Assembly (NCBI GenBank): GCA_019638775.1
Contig: JAHBTD010000003.1
Span: 248,001 to 312,000 of the forward strand
Reading direction: 5' to 3'
From: Fimbriimonadaceae bacterium
Lineage (GTDB): Bacteria; Armatimonadota; Fimbriimonadia; Fimbriimonadales; Fimbriimonadaceae
Length of the DNA: 64,000 nt
The notes under the pieces were generated by a model that did no database searches, was not told the origin of the DNA, and saw only the letters and a program-made list of their open reading frames with translations. The position numbers were made by a program, and so were the translations under genes. Every line of letters starts with the position of its first letter. Position 1 is the first letter of the stretch. Of the stretch, positions 53,622 through 62,619 are shown piece by piece.

Positions 53622-55011
53622 CAAGCCAGACGACAAAAAGAGTCAGGAAGAGCAGTCTTCCGAGGGTCAGCGATCACCGAGCTATTCCTCGACGGGCCGC
53701 TTGCTCAAGCCGGGCATGGGGCTTGAGGGCGACGCCGTCCAGCCTAAGACGGTCAAGAAACTCATCACACGTTTTGCCATTCTGATGGCGATCCTTGCTG
53801 TTTTCTTCTTTGGCCTGCAGTGGGTTCTCAATCAGGGCAAGGACCTTGGCAGCCTTGGAAGTGTCAATAGTGCTGGCTGGATCTCTGCAGTCGAGTATTA
53901 CGATCGCGGCTCACAAGCAATCTATCTCGATGCAAACGGTGTCATTCACAAGAGCAGCGGTTACGAGGACGAAGTCACAGACAACGAGCCGGTTTGGTCG
54001 CCCGATGGTAACTTCCTCTACTTCGTCAGCAACCGGGAGATTAAAGGGATTAAGCAAGGCGCAAACAACATCTATCGTTGGAATCTTGACAAGGGGCTTG
54101 TCGAGGCGAGAACTTACGATACGCGCAGCAAAGGCACCCCCATTTTTGATAACGTCAACACGCCTGAGAGCAACAACTACGCCATCGTCATGAGCGGCAT
54201 GACGGTCGATAGTTTCACGCCCAGTGAGAAAAGCATGAGCCGTCTGCTGCCTCCGATCACTCGCGAATTGGGTTCTGCGGGTCAAGGGGAAGAAGGCGGG
54301 GCAAATCCATTCGTCGCCGTCTACGGAAGGTTCGGAGACAGCTTCAAACAAGTGCTCCGATCGAATGACAAGCGATACATGGTCGCGGTCATGCGTGCTG
54401 CTGATGGTGATGTGCTCATCGTGCAATTGATGGACGGCGAAGCCCCACCAAGGTTCGTCATCGCGGGCCGAAGAATCGACATCGAAAAGAATCCTGCAAA
54501 CGGCGACTTTTACGTCATCATGCACGAACCCTATGTGCCGGAATTCCAGCAGAACCAGATCGTCAAGGATGCTATCGAGAAGGGCGAAAAGCCGACACTT
54601 CCTCAATGGCAAGAGCATCATTGGGTTTATCGGCTTGCCGTCGGTGAAGCAGACGTCCAGATGGCGCCGTTGATCCCCCCACTCAAGGACGACACGAATG
54701 TTTGGAACGACTTCAAGCCCTCTCCCGATGGACAGTACTTCCTGGTCACGGTTGGCGACTATAAAGGCAATGGAATCGTGGACGTAAAGTCTGTATGGGT
54801 CGGCAACGACACTGGCTTTTCAGTGCTCATCAATTCACCCGCTTATGATCTATCATGGAGCCCCGACTCAAACAAGATCCTTTACACGAAACTTGTAGGG
54901 GATAAGCGCGATATCTTCGTCATCAATCGAGACGGCTCTAACGAAACCAATCTGACGAAGGGGAAAGGCGACTTCGGAAAGCCGAGGTTTAGCCCTCAGC
55001 TACCCAAGTAG
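53614..55011 (+). CDS. membrane-anchored beta-propeller (TolB-like) protein
   Basis: A 465-residue protein with one membrane helix near 50-68 (FAILMAILAVFFFGLQWVL). The outer part has propeller blades such as EPVWSPDGNFLYFVSNRE and YDLSWSPDSNKILYTKLVGD, the TolB/DPP-IV pattern. It has no catalytic motif. It is third in the def-fmt operon, overlapping fmt by eight bases, yet its role there is not obvious. It ends five bases from convergent uvrC. Confidence 0.75.
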   Translation: MSNKPDDKKSQEEQSSEGQRSPSYSSTGRLLKPGMGLEGDAVQPKTVKKLITRFAILMAILAVFFFGLQWVLNQGKDLGSLGSVNSAGWISAVEYYDRGSQAIYLDANGVIHKSSGYEDEVTDNEPVWSPDGNFLYFVSNREIKGIKQGANNIYRWNLDKGLVEARTYDTRSKGTPIFDNVNTPESNNYAIVMSGMTVDSFTPSEKSMSRLLPPITRELGSAGQGEEGGANPFVAVYGRFGDSFKQVLRSNDKRYMVAVMRAADGDVLIVQLMDGEAPPRFVIAGRRIDIEKNPANGDFYVIMHEPYVPEFQQNQIVKDAIEKGEKPTLPQWQEHHWVYRLAVGEADVQMAPLIPPLKDDTNVWNDFKPSPDGQYFLVTVGDYKGNGIVDVKSVWVGNDTGFSVLINSPAYDLSWSPDSNKILYTKLVGDKRDIFVINRDGSNETNLTKGKGDFGKPRFSPQLPK

Positions 55012-55016
55012 AGACG

Positions 55017-56960
55017 CTATACGTCGGTGAGATACTCCTTGACCTGTTCAGCGAGTCGCTGAGTCATCGTGGGGACGGCCGCGATCTCCTCTGTCTTGGC
55101 TTTGCGGATGCCCTCCAATGAGCCAAACGTTCGTAATAGGAGTCTCTTTCGGCGCGGACCGATGCCCGGAATCTCCTCAATCGCTGAACCTTGCATCCTT
55201 TTGTCGCGAATCTTCCGGTGGAAGCTGAGGGCAAATCGGTGGGCTTCGTCGCGTAGCCTTCGCAAAAGTGTGAGCCCGTGCGATTGCAGCGGCAACTCAA
55301 TCTCCTGGTAGGCATAAGCGTGCTTCGAGCCCTTCTCATAGTGGTACACCCACTCACGCGCTTCTTGCTCCTCTCGGTCTCCACTTCGCGGCAAGCTTTC
55401 GGGGTGGGCGGCTGAGCCTTCGATAGGCTTGTAGATCAGTTCCATTTTCTTGGCAAGCCCAACCATTGGAACGCTCAGTCCAACGTCGTCCCGTGCCTTC
55501 AACGCGGCAGAGAGTTGTCCTTTGCCGCCGTCGATCATGATGAGGTCAGGCAGTTTTGCAAACTTGGGGTCGCCATCAACATACGCTCGTAGCCTACGGG
55601 TGATGACTTCGTGCATCATCGCAAAGTCGTTTGGGCTCTCGGGGTGGAATCGTATTCTGAACCGACGATACTCGCTCTTTGCTGCGCGCCCATTCTCAAA
55701 AACGACCATTGAGCCGACGGGTGCCGTCCCTGATATGTTCGAGATATCGTAACCTTCGATACGCATCGGCGGTGTGGGATTCTCGACGGCTTCTTGGAGT
55801 TGGGACATCGCCTCCTCTGCCCACTCTTCCTGTTCCGCAAGTTCCTTGCTGAGAGCGTGCAGCGCCTGCTCAGCATTGGTCGCTGCCATCTCAACAAGTT
55901 TGCGCTTCTCGCCGCGCTGCGGCACATCCAGAGTTACTGCCGAGCCTCTTCTTGATTTCAGCCATTGCTGGACAATCTGCTTTTCGGCGATCTCAACCGG
56001 TAGGAGAATCTCACGAGGCACCTCGGGTGCATCCGAGTAGTACTGTTTGACAAACTCCTGAACGGCTTCTCCTGGGGCGCTGTCGCTGGACCCGTCAAGC
56101 ATAAACTGCCGCTGCCCAATAAGCTTTCCAGAGCGAATGTAGAGCATTTGGATGGCGGCTCCACGTTCATCCTTGACCACGGCGATGACGTCCTGATCGA
56201 CAGGATCGGCGGTCAGCACTTTTTGCCGCTGCAGCACTGACTCAAGGGCCTGAATCTTATCTCGAATCTTTGCTGCTTTCTCAAAGTCGAGGTCATCAGC
56301 GGCTTGTTGCATCTGCTTCTCAAACTCTCCAACGAGGTCATCCCCCTTACCGGAAAGGAACCGCTGAACCTCCTGAATGACCTCCTTATATTCATCGTTG
56401 TTCGCCAACCCTGCACAAGGGGCGAGGCATTGTCCTAAATGGAAATACAGGCAAGGGCGCTGCTCAGCCCGCCCCGACCAGCTCTTTCCGCATGGAATCA
56501 GCGGGAAGGTTTTGTGCAGGAGTTGGAGAGTCTCTCGGACAGAGTAGGCAGAGATGTAAGGCCCGAAGTATTTGGAGCCGTCCTTCTTCACGCGCCGTGT
56601 GAACATGAGCCGCGGAAACTTCTCGTTTGTAATGGTGATATAGGGGTAGCTCTTGTCGTCACGAAGCAGAACGTTATACGGCGGGCGGTACTTCTTGATA
56701 AGGTTGCACTCAAGGATCAACGCCTCAATTTCGCTGTCTACGACGATCCATTCAATCTCGCAGATCTTCGAGACCATCCGGGCAATGCGGATCTGGTGGT
56801 TGGTGGAAGCTTGAAAGTAGCTCCGAACCCGATTTCTTAGATTGATGGCCTTGCCCACATAGAGAACATCGCCTCCAGCATCTCGGTAGATGTAGCATCC
56901 GGGACTTGCAGGAAGTTGTTTGAGCTTCTTTTGAACCTGTTCAGGCCATTCTTTCTTCAT
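55017..56960 (-). CDS. uvrC: excinuclease ABC subunit C
   Basis: A 647-residue DNA-repair nuclease that makes both incisions in nucleotide excision repair. Order: GIY-YIG domain at about 13-95 (GCYIYRDAGGDVLYVGKA), UvrB-binding UVR motif near 200-235 (ADDLDFEKAAKIRDKIQALE), RNase H-like nuclease with IEGYDISNISG and LIMIDGGKGQL, and a C-terminal helix-hairpin-helix (IPGIGPRRKRLLLRTFGS). The length is normal and all catalytic regions are present. Confidence 0.97.
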   Translation of the reverse strand: MKKEWPEQVQKKLKQLPASPGCYIYRDAGGDVLYVGKAINLRNRVRSYFQASTNHQIRIARMVSKICEIEWIVVDSEIEALILECNLIKKYRPPYNVLLRDDKSYPYITITNEKFPRLMFTRRVKKDGSKYFGPYISAYSVRETLQLLHKTFPLIPCGKSWSGRAEQRPCLYFHLGQCLAPCAGLANNDEYKEVIQEVQRFLSGKGDDLVGEFEKQMQQAADDLDFEKAAKIRDKIQALESVLQRQKVLTADPVDQDVIAVVKDERGAAIQMLYIRSGKLIGQRQFMLDGSSDSAPGEAVQEFVKQYYSDAPEVPREILLPVEIAEKQIVQQWLKSRRGSAVTLDVPQRGEKRKLVEMAATNAEQALHALSKELAEQEEWAEEAMSQLQEAVENPTPPMRIEGYDISNISGTAPVGSMVVFENGRAAKSEYRRFRIRFHPESPNDFAMMHEVITRRLRAYVDGDPKFAKLPDLIMIDGGKGQLSAALKARDDVGLSVPMVGLAKKMELIYKPIEGSAAHPESLPRSGDREEQEAREWVYHYEKGSKHAYAYQEIELPLQSHGLTLLRRLRDEAHRFALSFHRKIRDKRMQGSAIEEIPGIGPRRKRLLLRTFGSLEGIRKAKTEEIAAVPTMTQRLAEQVKEYLTDV

Positions 56961-57092
56961 CGAAGGGTTGGGAATATCTTACTCTGGCAAGCGCGCGGAC
57001 CTTGTGATGAGCAGGACAAGCCTCGCAAAAAGTGAATTCAAAGTCGGGACAGGCTGCAGTTCTGCCCCATCCTGGCGTATTATCAAGTTGTG

Positions 57093-57671
57093 ATGGGAAC
57101 ATCCAAAAAGAGAGCGTTCAACCTCCGTATGCTTGGTTTCGGCCTTGCTGTGGGAGTTGCCGCGCTCGGTATCGCAGTGGGATCAAGCCAGCAGACCCCT
57201 GTTAAGTCCGGACAAAAAGCTCCGGATTTTAGCGCAACGGGAACTGACGGCAAGACTCACACTCTTTCGTCAACGACGAAGAAGAGCGCGACCGTGCTGT
57301 ACTTCATTAAAGAAGGATGCCCGGTCAATCACCGCGCCGCACCGTTCCTTTCCAAAATAGCGGAAAAGTACGGAGCGGATGCCAATATCGTCGGTGTTTA
57401 TAACGGCAGTGTCGACCGAGCAAAAGCTTGGGCAAAGACATACAAAGCCACCTATACAATCCTCGCCGATCCCGACTACAAGATCATCGAATCCTATAAG
57501 GCACCTTATAGCCCATTCATGATTGTCGTAGGTAAGGATGGCAAGATTGCGGAAGTCTATACAGGCGCAGGCCCGAAAGACTTGCCGAAGATCAACGAGC
57601 TCTGCTCGAAAAACGCCGACAAGAAAATGGTCGCCATGGACTTCACAGGAGCTCCAGATGGCGGCGGATGA
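57093..57671 (+). CDS. exported redoxin-type thioredoxin-fold protein
   Basis: A 192-residue protein with a hydrophobic anchor or signal (about 14-31). The AhpC/TSA-redoxin fold begins GQKAPDFSATGTDGKTHTLS; the active site is a single cysteine in KEGCPVNHR, with Asn in place of the second Cys of CxxC. That gives a one-Cys or peroxiredoxin-like chemistry. C-terminal strand ends FMIVVGKDGKI, with the cis-Pro just before. Redox partner unknown. Confidence 0.83.
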   Translation: MGTSKKRAFNLRMLGFGLAVGVAALGIAVGSSQQTPVKSGQKAPDFSATGTDGKTHTLSSTTKKSATVLYFIKEGCPVNHRAAPFLSKIAEKYGADANIVGVYNGSVDRAKAWAKTYKATYTILADPDYKIIESYKAPYSPFMIVVGKDGKIAEVYTGAGPKDLPKINELCSKNADKKMVAMDFTGAPDGGG

Positions 57672-57712
57672 GCGTTCTAACTTCACGTTTCCCGTTGGGA
57701 AACGACTGACTT

Positions 57713-57755
57713 AGAAGGACCGGTTCCGTGCGAACAAGGTCCTTCTTTCTTTTAT
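57713..57755 (+). terminator. intrinsic terminator after redoxin gene
   Basis: AGAAGGACC/GGTCCTTCT stem with an inner GTTC/GAAC hairpin, then TTCTTTTAT. An additional CGTTTCCC/GGGAAACG hairpin lies just upstream. Confidence 0.85.
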
Positions 57756-57765
57756 CCGGTCCAAA

Positions 57766-58386
57766 CTATTCGCCATCCCACCTTACAAATCTCTCTAGTG
57801 GATGCCGGTGATGGGTGAATCCGTCCTCAGCGGCGTAGCCAGCAGCAACGATCGCTGAGATCTCAGCGTTCTCACGCAGCCCAAGCGCTTTCTTCATCCC
57901 ATCTTGATCAAAGCCCAGCATTGGCGAACTGCTGTAGCCGAAAGCATCCAACGTTAGCACCAAGTATCCGAGAAAGATGTAGTTGATTTGCCTGCCAAAG
58001 TTCTCTCGCTCTTTGGCATCCATCTCTGTGAACTCCTTTCGCGTGTTTGCAATCGTGCGCAAGCGACGATCCTCTGGAATTCCGGGATGAACTGTATCTT
58101 CAACGTTATCGATGACGTCCAGCATATCGCTGTACAACACAAACAGAGCTGCCGCTGCGCCGACCTGTTTTTGGTTATTAGCAATCGGCTGAAGCTCGGC
58201 AAGACGTTCTCGCCCCCGCACAACCACCACCCGCCAAGGTTGAAGATTGCCCGGAGATGGGGCAAGTCCGCAGAGAGTAAGGATTTCCCGAATATCTTCC
58301 TCAGGGATCGGGTCGTCGGTGTACCTGCGGATAGCCCGACGATGGAGGCAAGCTTCTTTAACGCTCTTAATATTTCTATGGGACAT
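57766..58386 (-). CDS. nitroreductase-family oxidoreductase
   Basis: A 206-residue FMN protein. RRAIRRYTDDPIPEEDI and GLAPSPGNLQPWRVVVV are the family's flavin-binding opening; the C-terminal AGYAAEDGFTHHRHPLERFV is typical. It reduces nitro compounds or quinones using NAD(P)H. ATG 58386 is preferred, with AAAGAG upstream. It lies 74 bases behind a marR gene on the same strand, so its expression is probably controlled by that regulator. Confidence 0.93.
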   Translation of the reverse strand: MSHRNIKSVKEACLHRRAIRRYTDDPIPEEDIREILTLCGLAPSPGNLQPWRVVVVRGRERLAELQPIANNQKQVGAAAALFVLYSDMLDVIDNVEDTVHPGIPEDRRLRTIANTRKEFTEMDAKERENFGRQINYIFLGYLVLTLDAFGYSSSPMLGFDQDGMKKALGLRENAEISAIVAAGYAAEDGFTHHRHPLERFVRWDGE

Positions 58387-58460
58387 AACGGCTCTTTGTT
58401 GCGAATACAACTATATGACGTCAAATTACAAGATGCCATTCGCTCTCTTGAAGATACCGA

Positions 58461-58955
58461 CTATTCGATCGGTTCCAAGAGCTTGAGCAGAAGATTGACG
58501 AGCTGTCTCTTTTCCGCGTCAGTAAGCCCACGAAACTGCTCTGCCTCATTGTTGCGGTGTTCCGCTTGGACCTTTTGAAAGAACTGCTCGCCTTGCGGAG
58601 TCATGGTTACGTGCCAAGACCGTCGGTCGTTGGGACAGGCCACCCTCTCGACGTAGCCCTTCTGAGCTAGGTTATCGACACGGTTCGTCATCGAGGCGGG
58701 CGTCACCGCCATTTGCGTCGATAACTCATGCAGAGGCACACCCTGAGGTCGGTTTAGCCGAAACAAAGTCGCCAGCACGTCATATTGCGAGATATGCAAG
58801 TCAAAGCTCTTTTCAAGCGCTTCAGTGAGATTGCGGCTTACGGCAACGCTCGATCTGGCAAGCATAACCGCAGCTATCGACGGCAACATATCCTCTTGGG
58901 GGTAACGGGAGCGCCAATCAGATTCAAAACAATTCAAATAATTTCGAGATTTCAT
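58461..58955 (-). CDS. MarR-family transcriptional regulator
   Basis: A 164-residue regulator. The winged helix is at about 55-125: ISQYDVLATLFRLNRPQGVP, then MAVTPASMTNRVDNLAQKGY (recognition helix) and the wing ACPNDRRSWHVTMT with the conserved DRR. GAGGG precedes the ATG. MarR proteins usually repress themselves and a neighbouring detoxification gene, here the nitroreductase. An AT-rich stretch overlaps the start and could be its operator. Confidence 0.94.
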   Translation of the reverse strand: MKSRNYLNCFESDWRSRYPQEDMLPSIAAVMLARSSVAVSRNLTEALEKSFDLHISQYDVLATLFRLNRPQGVPLHELSTQMAVTPASMTNRVDNLAQKGYVERVACPNDRRSWHVTMTPQGEQFFQKVQAEHRNNEAEQFRGLTDAEKRQLVNLLLKLLEPIE

Positions 58956-59005
58956 GATCCCTCAGATATTTAAACGCGAATAAGTTGACTGAGGAAACAC
59001 CCACG

Positions 59006-61306
59006 CTAAAGGTCTCGGCACATCAGGCTCAACAAATGTGCGCCCGATGGATTGTGCGAAAGCCCAAGAGGTTGATTCCCAAGGCCACCAAACGGGCGAA
59101 GTGTCGTGAGGATCACTTGCCTTTCTCCCAAGCTGATCTCGACTGCAATGGGGTGCTCGGCATAGGTGCGCACATCGACGCGATTGATGAGAACCTTGAC
59201 CGTGGCACCTTTTGGCAAGCTGTTTTGAATGGTGGCGAGGTCAAGGGCGCGGTCGGGGGCGATGGGTAGGAATGTCTCCCAAAAACCGTCTGCGAGGGAT
59301 TGGTACCAGGGTCGGACGTAAGGGAATTCATAGGCGCATTCACGCCATGCTGGCATAGGGATCGTGCCTTCGCCCATCGCGAAGGCAATCATTGAGGAAG
59401 TGGTTGCGCTCAGGTCGCTCAGTCGGAAATCGGTAGTGATGAGTTTTGGGTTCTTCAGTCCGGCTCCATCTGGGAAGTGCTCGATCAGCCCATAAGGGTC
59501 ACGCTTGCCCCAGCCTTCCAATGTCTCAAAGTTCGGCTTCTCGTAGACGTGGAATCGCCATGCGTTCATCAGTCCGTCGGACTTCACCCGTAGCCAGTAA
59601 CTCCCCGGTTGGTCCATTTGCACACAGATTTCGGCGATCTGTTGGGAATCAGATGGGTGTACGTTGAAATCTTCAGAGCCGCTTTCGACGAATTCGGCGT
59701 CACTGGCGTTGTCGATCCGCCACTCCAGCGTTCCTTTGCGTCCATGCTCTGAACCCAGGCCAATCTTCCACAAAATGGTGCCTATACTGTGGTTGTAATC
59801 GTCTTTCCAGCCAGGCCGGTTGCCTCCATTAACCCACGGCGGACGTCGGGATGGAATGAGGAAGAAGGCATCGGAGGCGTTCCATTCCCAAGGATCAAGG
59901 GCTTCTTTGACTTCGCCCCAGTCATCCAGGTACCCAGCGGTGGAGATGGGGGTGTCCTGCCATCCGGTCACCACATATCCCGCGATTTCCGACCGCGATC
60001 GCACCGCCTCCTGCACATATTTACGGATGAACTTGGCTTTCTCGATTGAGCGGAGTTGAAGAAGCCGGTGCCGGCGAGTGTCTTCGGTGTTGGCGAGAGG
60101 ATGGGTTGGGATGACGCCGGGAAGATTGAGTTGCCACCGGACGCCTTTGTCGTTCAGCGCCGGGTCTGCCGACGCCCAATAAGGGGCTTCTCCTTTGATT
60201 CTTGGGAGGTCGCGGTGGACGTCGATGTCGTTGAACTCTCCGAGCAGGATCGGCTGGTTAGGGCGCGGTCCGGGTAGGAGGCTATCCAGGACTTGGGGAT
60301 AGAAATGGGTGTCGCAATAGGGGTGATAGTCGTAAAAGTCGCCGAATTCGCGGGGGTCTCCACCGTACATCTCGGCGCCGCCGGAGTTGTCTTTGACGAG
60401 GGGCAATCCTGTCAGGTCTTTGACCATTTGAACCAGCGATTGACGGTATTCGGGGGGCGTTGCATCGCTCAATTCGCAGCCACAAGTCCAGACAATGATG
60501 TTGTCGTGATGCCGGTATTGCTCCACGATTCGATGCATCTCTGCCGCCATCATTCCTTGACGAACGGGGTCGGAGGAGGGGTCCCAGAGTGGAAGCTCAA
60601 GCCACGCGAACATCCCTTCTTCTTTGAGAATCTCAAGGTAGCGGTGCGGAGGAATCCAGAGGCAAAACTTGATGAGGTTGAACCCGAGTTTTTTGGCGGC
60701 CTGGACCTCTTTGCTGATCAGCTCTTCAGGCGGGTTAGTATGTCCAAGCTCGGCGTACCACCCCCAAGTGAGCGCCCCACGTAGGTACACAGGTTTGCCG
60801 TCGATGAGAATCTTGTGTCCCTTCACCGTGACGCGGGATTTTGGTGCGGGGGTGGGCTTCGATAGCGGGTCTTCATTTCCCGCAACTAGCTCAACTGGCT
60901 GATAGATCCCTCCGAAGGTGTGATAAACGTAAGGGAGAAAGCCACTGGCTACATCTTTCACGGGGAATGTTTCCCCGCCGTTCTTTATGACTTCAACCTT
61001 AAGCTCGGCCTTCTGCCCAGCCCAGCGGGTCACGTCGATGCTGAAGGCATCCCAAAGCCCCTCATGCTCCCCAGCAAGCGTATCGTTGACATACACCTTT
61101 GCCTGATAGCTCACTCCGTGGAAGATCAGCCATGCTTTGGTGTTTGCGGGGATTCGGATGGGTCGTTCATAAATCGCAGGCCCTTCCCATCGAACGTCTA
61201 CGTCCTGTCGCCAGGCATGGGGAACAACGATCTGCTTTGGGTCTGTTGGACCATCGGGCAGAAGATAAGTGACCGTCCAGTCATCAAGCAGCGTTCGGAA
61301 CCCCAT
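59006..61306 (-). CDS. glycoside hydrolase family 2 protein
   Basis: A 766-residue protein. A jelly-roll sugar-binding domain (about 20-145, with WLIFHGVSYQAKVYVNDTLA) is followed by the TIM barrel (about 160-480). The acid/base is E278 in WTCGCELSD and the nucleophile E357 in LLGEFND. In GH2 the residue before the acid/base is normally Asn; here it is C277. About 290 further residues form beta domains. No signal peptide is visible. The substrate could be a beta-galactoside, mannoside or glucuronide. The start among the ATGs at 61306 and 61324 is uncertain. Confidence 0.88.
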   Translation of the reverse strand: MGFRTLLDDWTVTYLLPDGPTDPKQIVVPHAWRQDVDVRWEGPAIYERPIRIPANTKAWLIFHGVSYQAKVYVNDTLAGEHEGLWDAFSIDVTRWAGQKAELKVEVIKNGGETFPVKDVASGFLPYVYHTFGGIYQPVELVAGNEDPLSKPTPAPKSRVTVKGHKILIDGKPVYLRGALTWGWYAELGHTNPPEELISKEVQAAKKLGFNLIKFCLWIPPHRYLEILKEEGMFAWLELPLWDPSSDPVRQGMMAAEMHRIVEQYRHHDNIIVWTCGCELSDATPPEYRQSLVQMVKDLTGLPLVKDNSGGAEMYGGDPREFGDFYDYHPYCDTHFYPQVLDSLLPGPRPNQPILLGEFNDIDVHRDLPRIKGEAPYWASADPALNDKGVRWQLNLPGVIPTHPLANTEDTRRHRLLQLRSIEKAKFIRKYVQEAVRSRSEIAGYVVTGWQDTPISTAGYLDDWGEVKEALDPWEWNASDAFFLIPSRRPPWVNGGNRPGWKDDYNHSIGTILWKIGLGSEHGRKGTLEWRIDNASDAEFVESGSEDFNVHPSDSQQIAEICVQMDQPGSYWLRVKSDGLMNAWRFHVYEKPNFETLEGWGKRDPYGLIEHFPDGAGLKNPKLITTDFRLSDLSATTSSMIAFAMGEGTIPMPAWRECAYEFPYVRPWYQSLADGFWETFLPIAPDRALDLATIQNSLPKGATVKVLINRVDVRTYAEHPIAVEISLGERQVILTTLRPFGGLGNQPLGLSHNPSGAHLLSLMCRDL

Positions 61307-61368
61307 GAATACCAATATTGGCATGGGAAAGCGGCGAATATTGGCACAAAGTTCCAAAGTAGGAATAC

Positions 61369-62412
61369 ATGGAGCCCCCTCTATTCGTTATAAAGTGCGT
61401 AATGTTTCTTGCTGCGCTTTCACTTACACTCATATCCTCATCGCAAAATTTGGCAGCTTCGGACGCTGCGTCAGAGACCGCCGCTTTGGTCGTGAAGCCG
61501 ATACGCACTTCGCATGGGATCAAGTTAATGTCCGTTGCTCCTGGTCCGACCGGATCGAAGGTCGTGATTGGGGCCGAAGACAAAACCGTACGAATCGTTG
61601 ACGCAAGTACTGGAGGGACGGTCATGACGTTTACCGGTCATCCCCAACCCTGTTACGCAGTTGCTTGGAGCCCGAACGGAAAACTGATCGCTTCGGGAGA
61701 TGAGTCGGCAAGGATTTTCATTTGGGACACAGCGACTGGTAAGAAGCTGCGCGAACTGCGTACACATACACGAGGCATTCAGGCTCTTAGTTTCAGCCCA
61801 AACAGCCAGACCCTGATGAGCACAGGCAAGGACGACATGATGCGTGTCTATGACCTGTCCAATGGTAAAGAGATCAAAACCATTGCTGGTAAGGGCACGA
61901 ACCTTTATGGAGCGCAATATTTAGACAACGGCGGTACCATCGTCGCTTCTCTCGGCGCAGGTGTTAAGCTCACGATCGGCTCAAAGGTGACAACCTTTAA
62001 CTATCCCGGAAATCAGGGGTACTGGGATGCAGCTTATCTCCCCCAATCGAGCCGAGTTCTTACCGCTGCCCGAGACGGGCGCATCGGGCTATGGGATGCA
62101 AAAACGGGCAACCGGATTCAATTCCTCAATGGCCATCAGGATTGGGCTGTCCATGTCGTCGCTACCCCGAACGGCAAGTACGGCATCAGCAGTTCGGCAG
62201 ACCGAACAGTTCGCGTCTGGGATCTGAAGACTCTTGCGAACGTCGCTACTCTTGAAGATCAGTCTCTTGTTGGCGCCCCGATCACCGTAACCGCCGACGG
62301 CAAATATCTGATCTCTTGCAGCTCTTCGGAGTCGCTTCAAGTGAGCGCGTTGAATCCCCCGCAACCGCCAACTCCTGTGAAGGCAACGAAGGCCAAGAAG
62401 CGCGGCGGCTAA
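61369..62412 (+). CDS. exported WD40-repeat protein
   Basis: A 347-residue protein with a signal peptide (about 1-30). Five or more WD40 blades can be read, for example GHPQPCYAVAWSPNGKLIAS ending IWD, HTRGIQALSFSPNSQTLMS ending VYD and the last blade ending VWD. A basic tail KATKAKKRGG closes it. It has no enzyme domain and probably acts as a scaffold in the envelope. It precedes ftsZ by about 200 bases with a hairpin between. Confidence 0.9.
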   Translation: MEPPLFVIKCVMFLAALSLTLISSSQNLAASDAASETAALVVKPIRTSHGIKLMSVAPGPTGSKVVIGAEDKTVRIVDASTGGTVMTFTGHPQPCYAVAWSPNGKLIASGDESARIFIWDTATGKKLRELRTHTRGIQALSFSPNSQTLMSTGKDDMMRVYDLSNGKEIKTIAGKGTNLYGAQYLDNGGTIVASLGAGVKLTIGSKVTTFNYPGNQGYWDAAYLPQSSRVLTAARDGRIGLWDAKTGNRIQFLNGHQDWAVHVVATPNGKYGISSSADRTVRVWDLKTLANVATLEDQSLVGAPITVTADGKYLISCSSSESLQVSALNPPQPPTPVKATKAKKRGG

Positions 62413-62436
62413 CCCTTCACAAACCAATCCAAATTC

Positions 62437-62469
62437 AATCCCTCCTTGGCGATGCGCCAAGGAGGGATT
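62437..62469 (+). terminator. perfect 15-base hairpin after WD40 gene
   Basis: AATCCCTCCTTGGCG and its complement around ATG. The 3' side (CGTTGCTT) is poor in T, so termination may be partial. Confidence 0.7.
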
Positions 62470-62619
62470 CGTTGCTTACAAGCTTTGAAAATGACCGGAT
62501 AGAGCGTTCCTTGCCAATTTCGGCAATTGTGGATAAATCGAACGTCCCGACGAGAGGCTTTTCGAATCGGCAGGGCGTCCCTTCATGCGAGCTTTGGAGA
62601 GAAACCAGAGTGTGATTTT

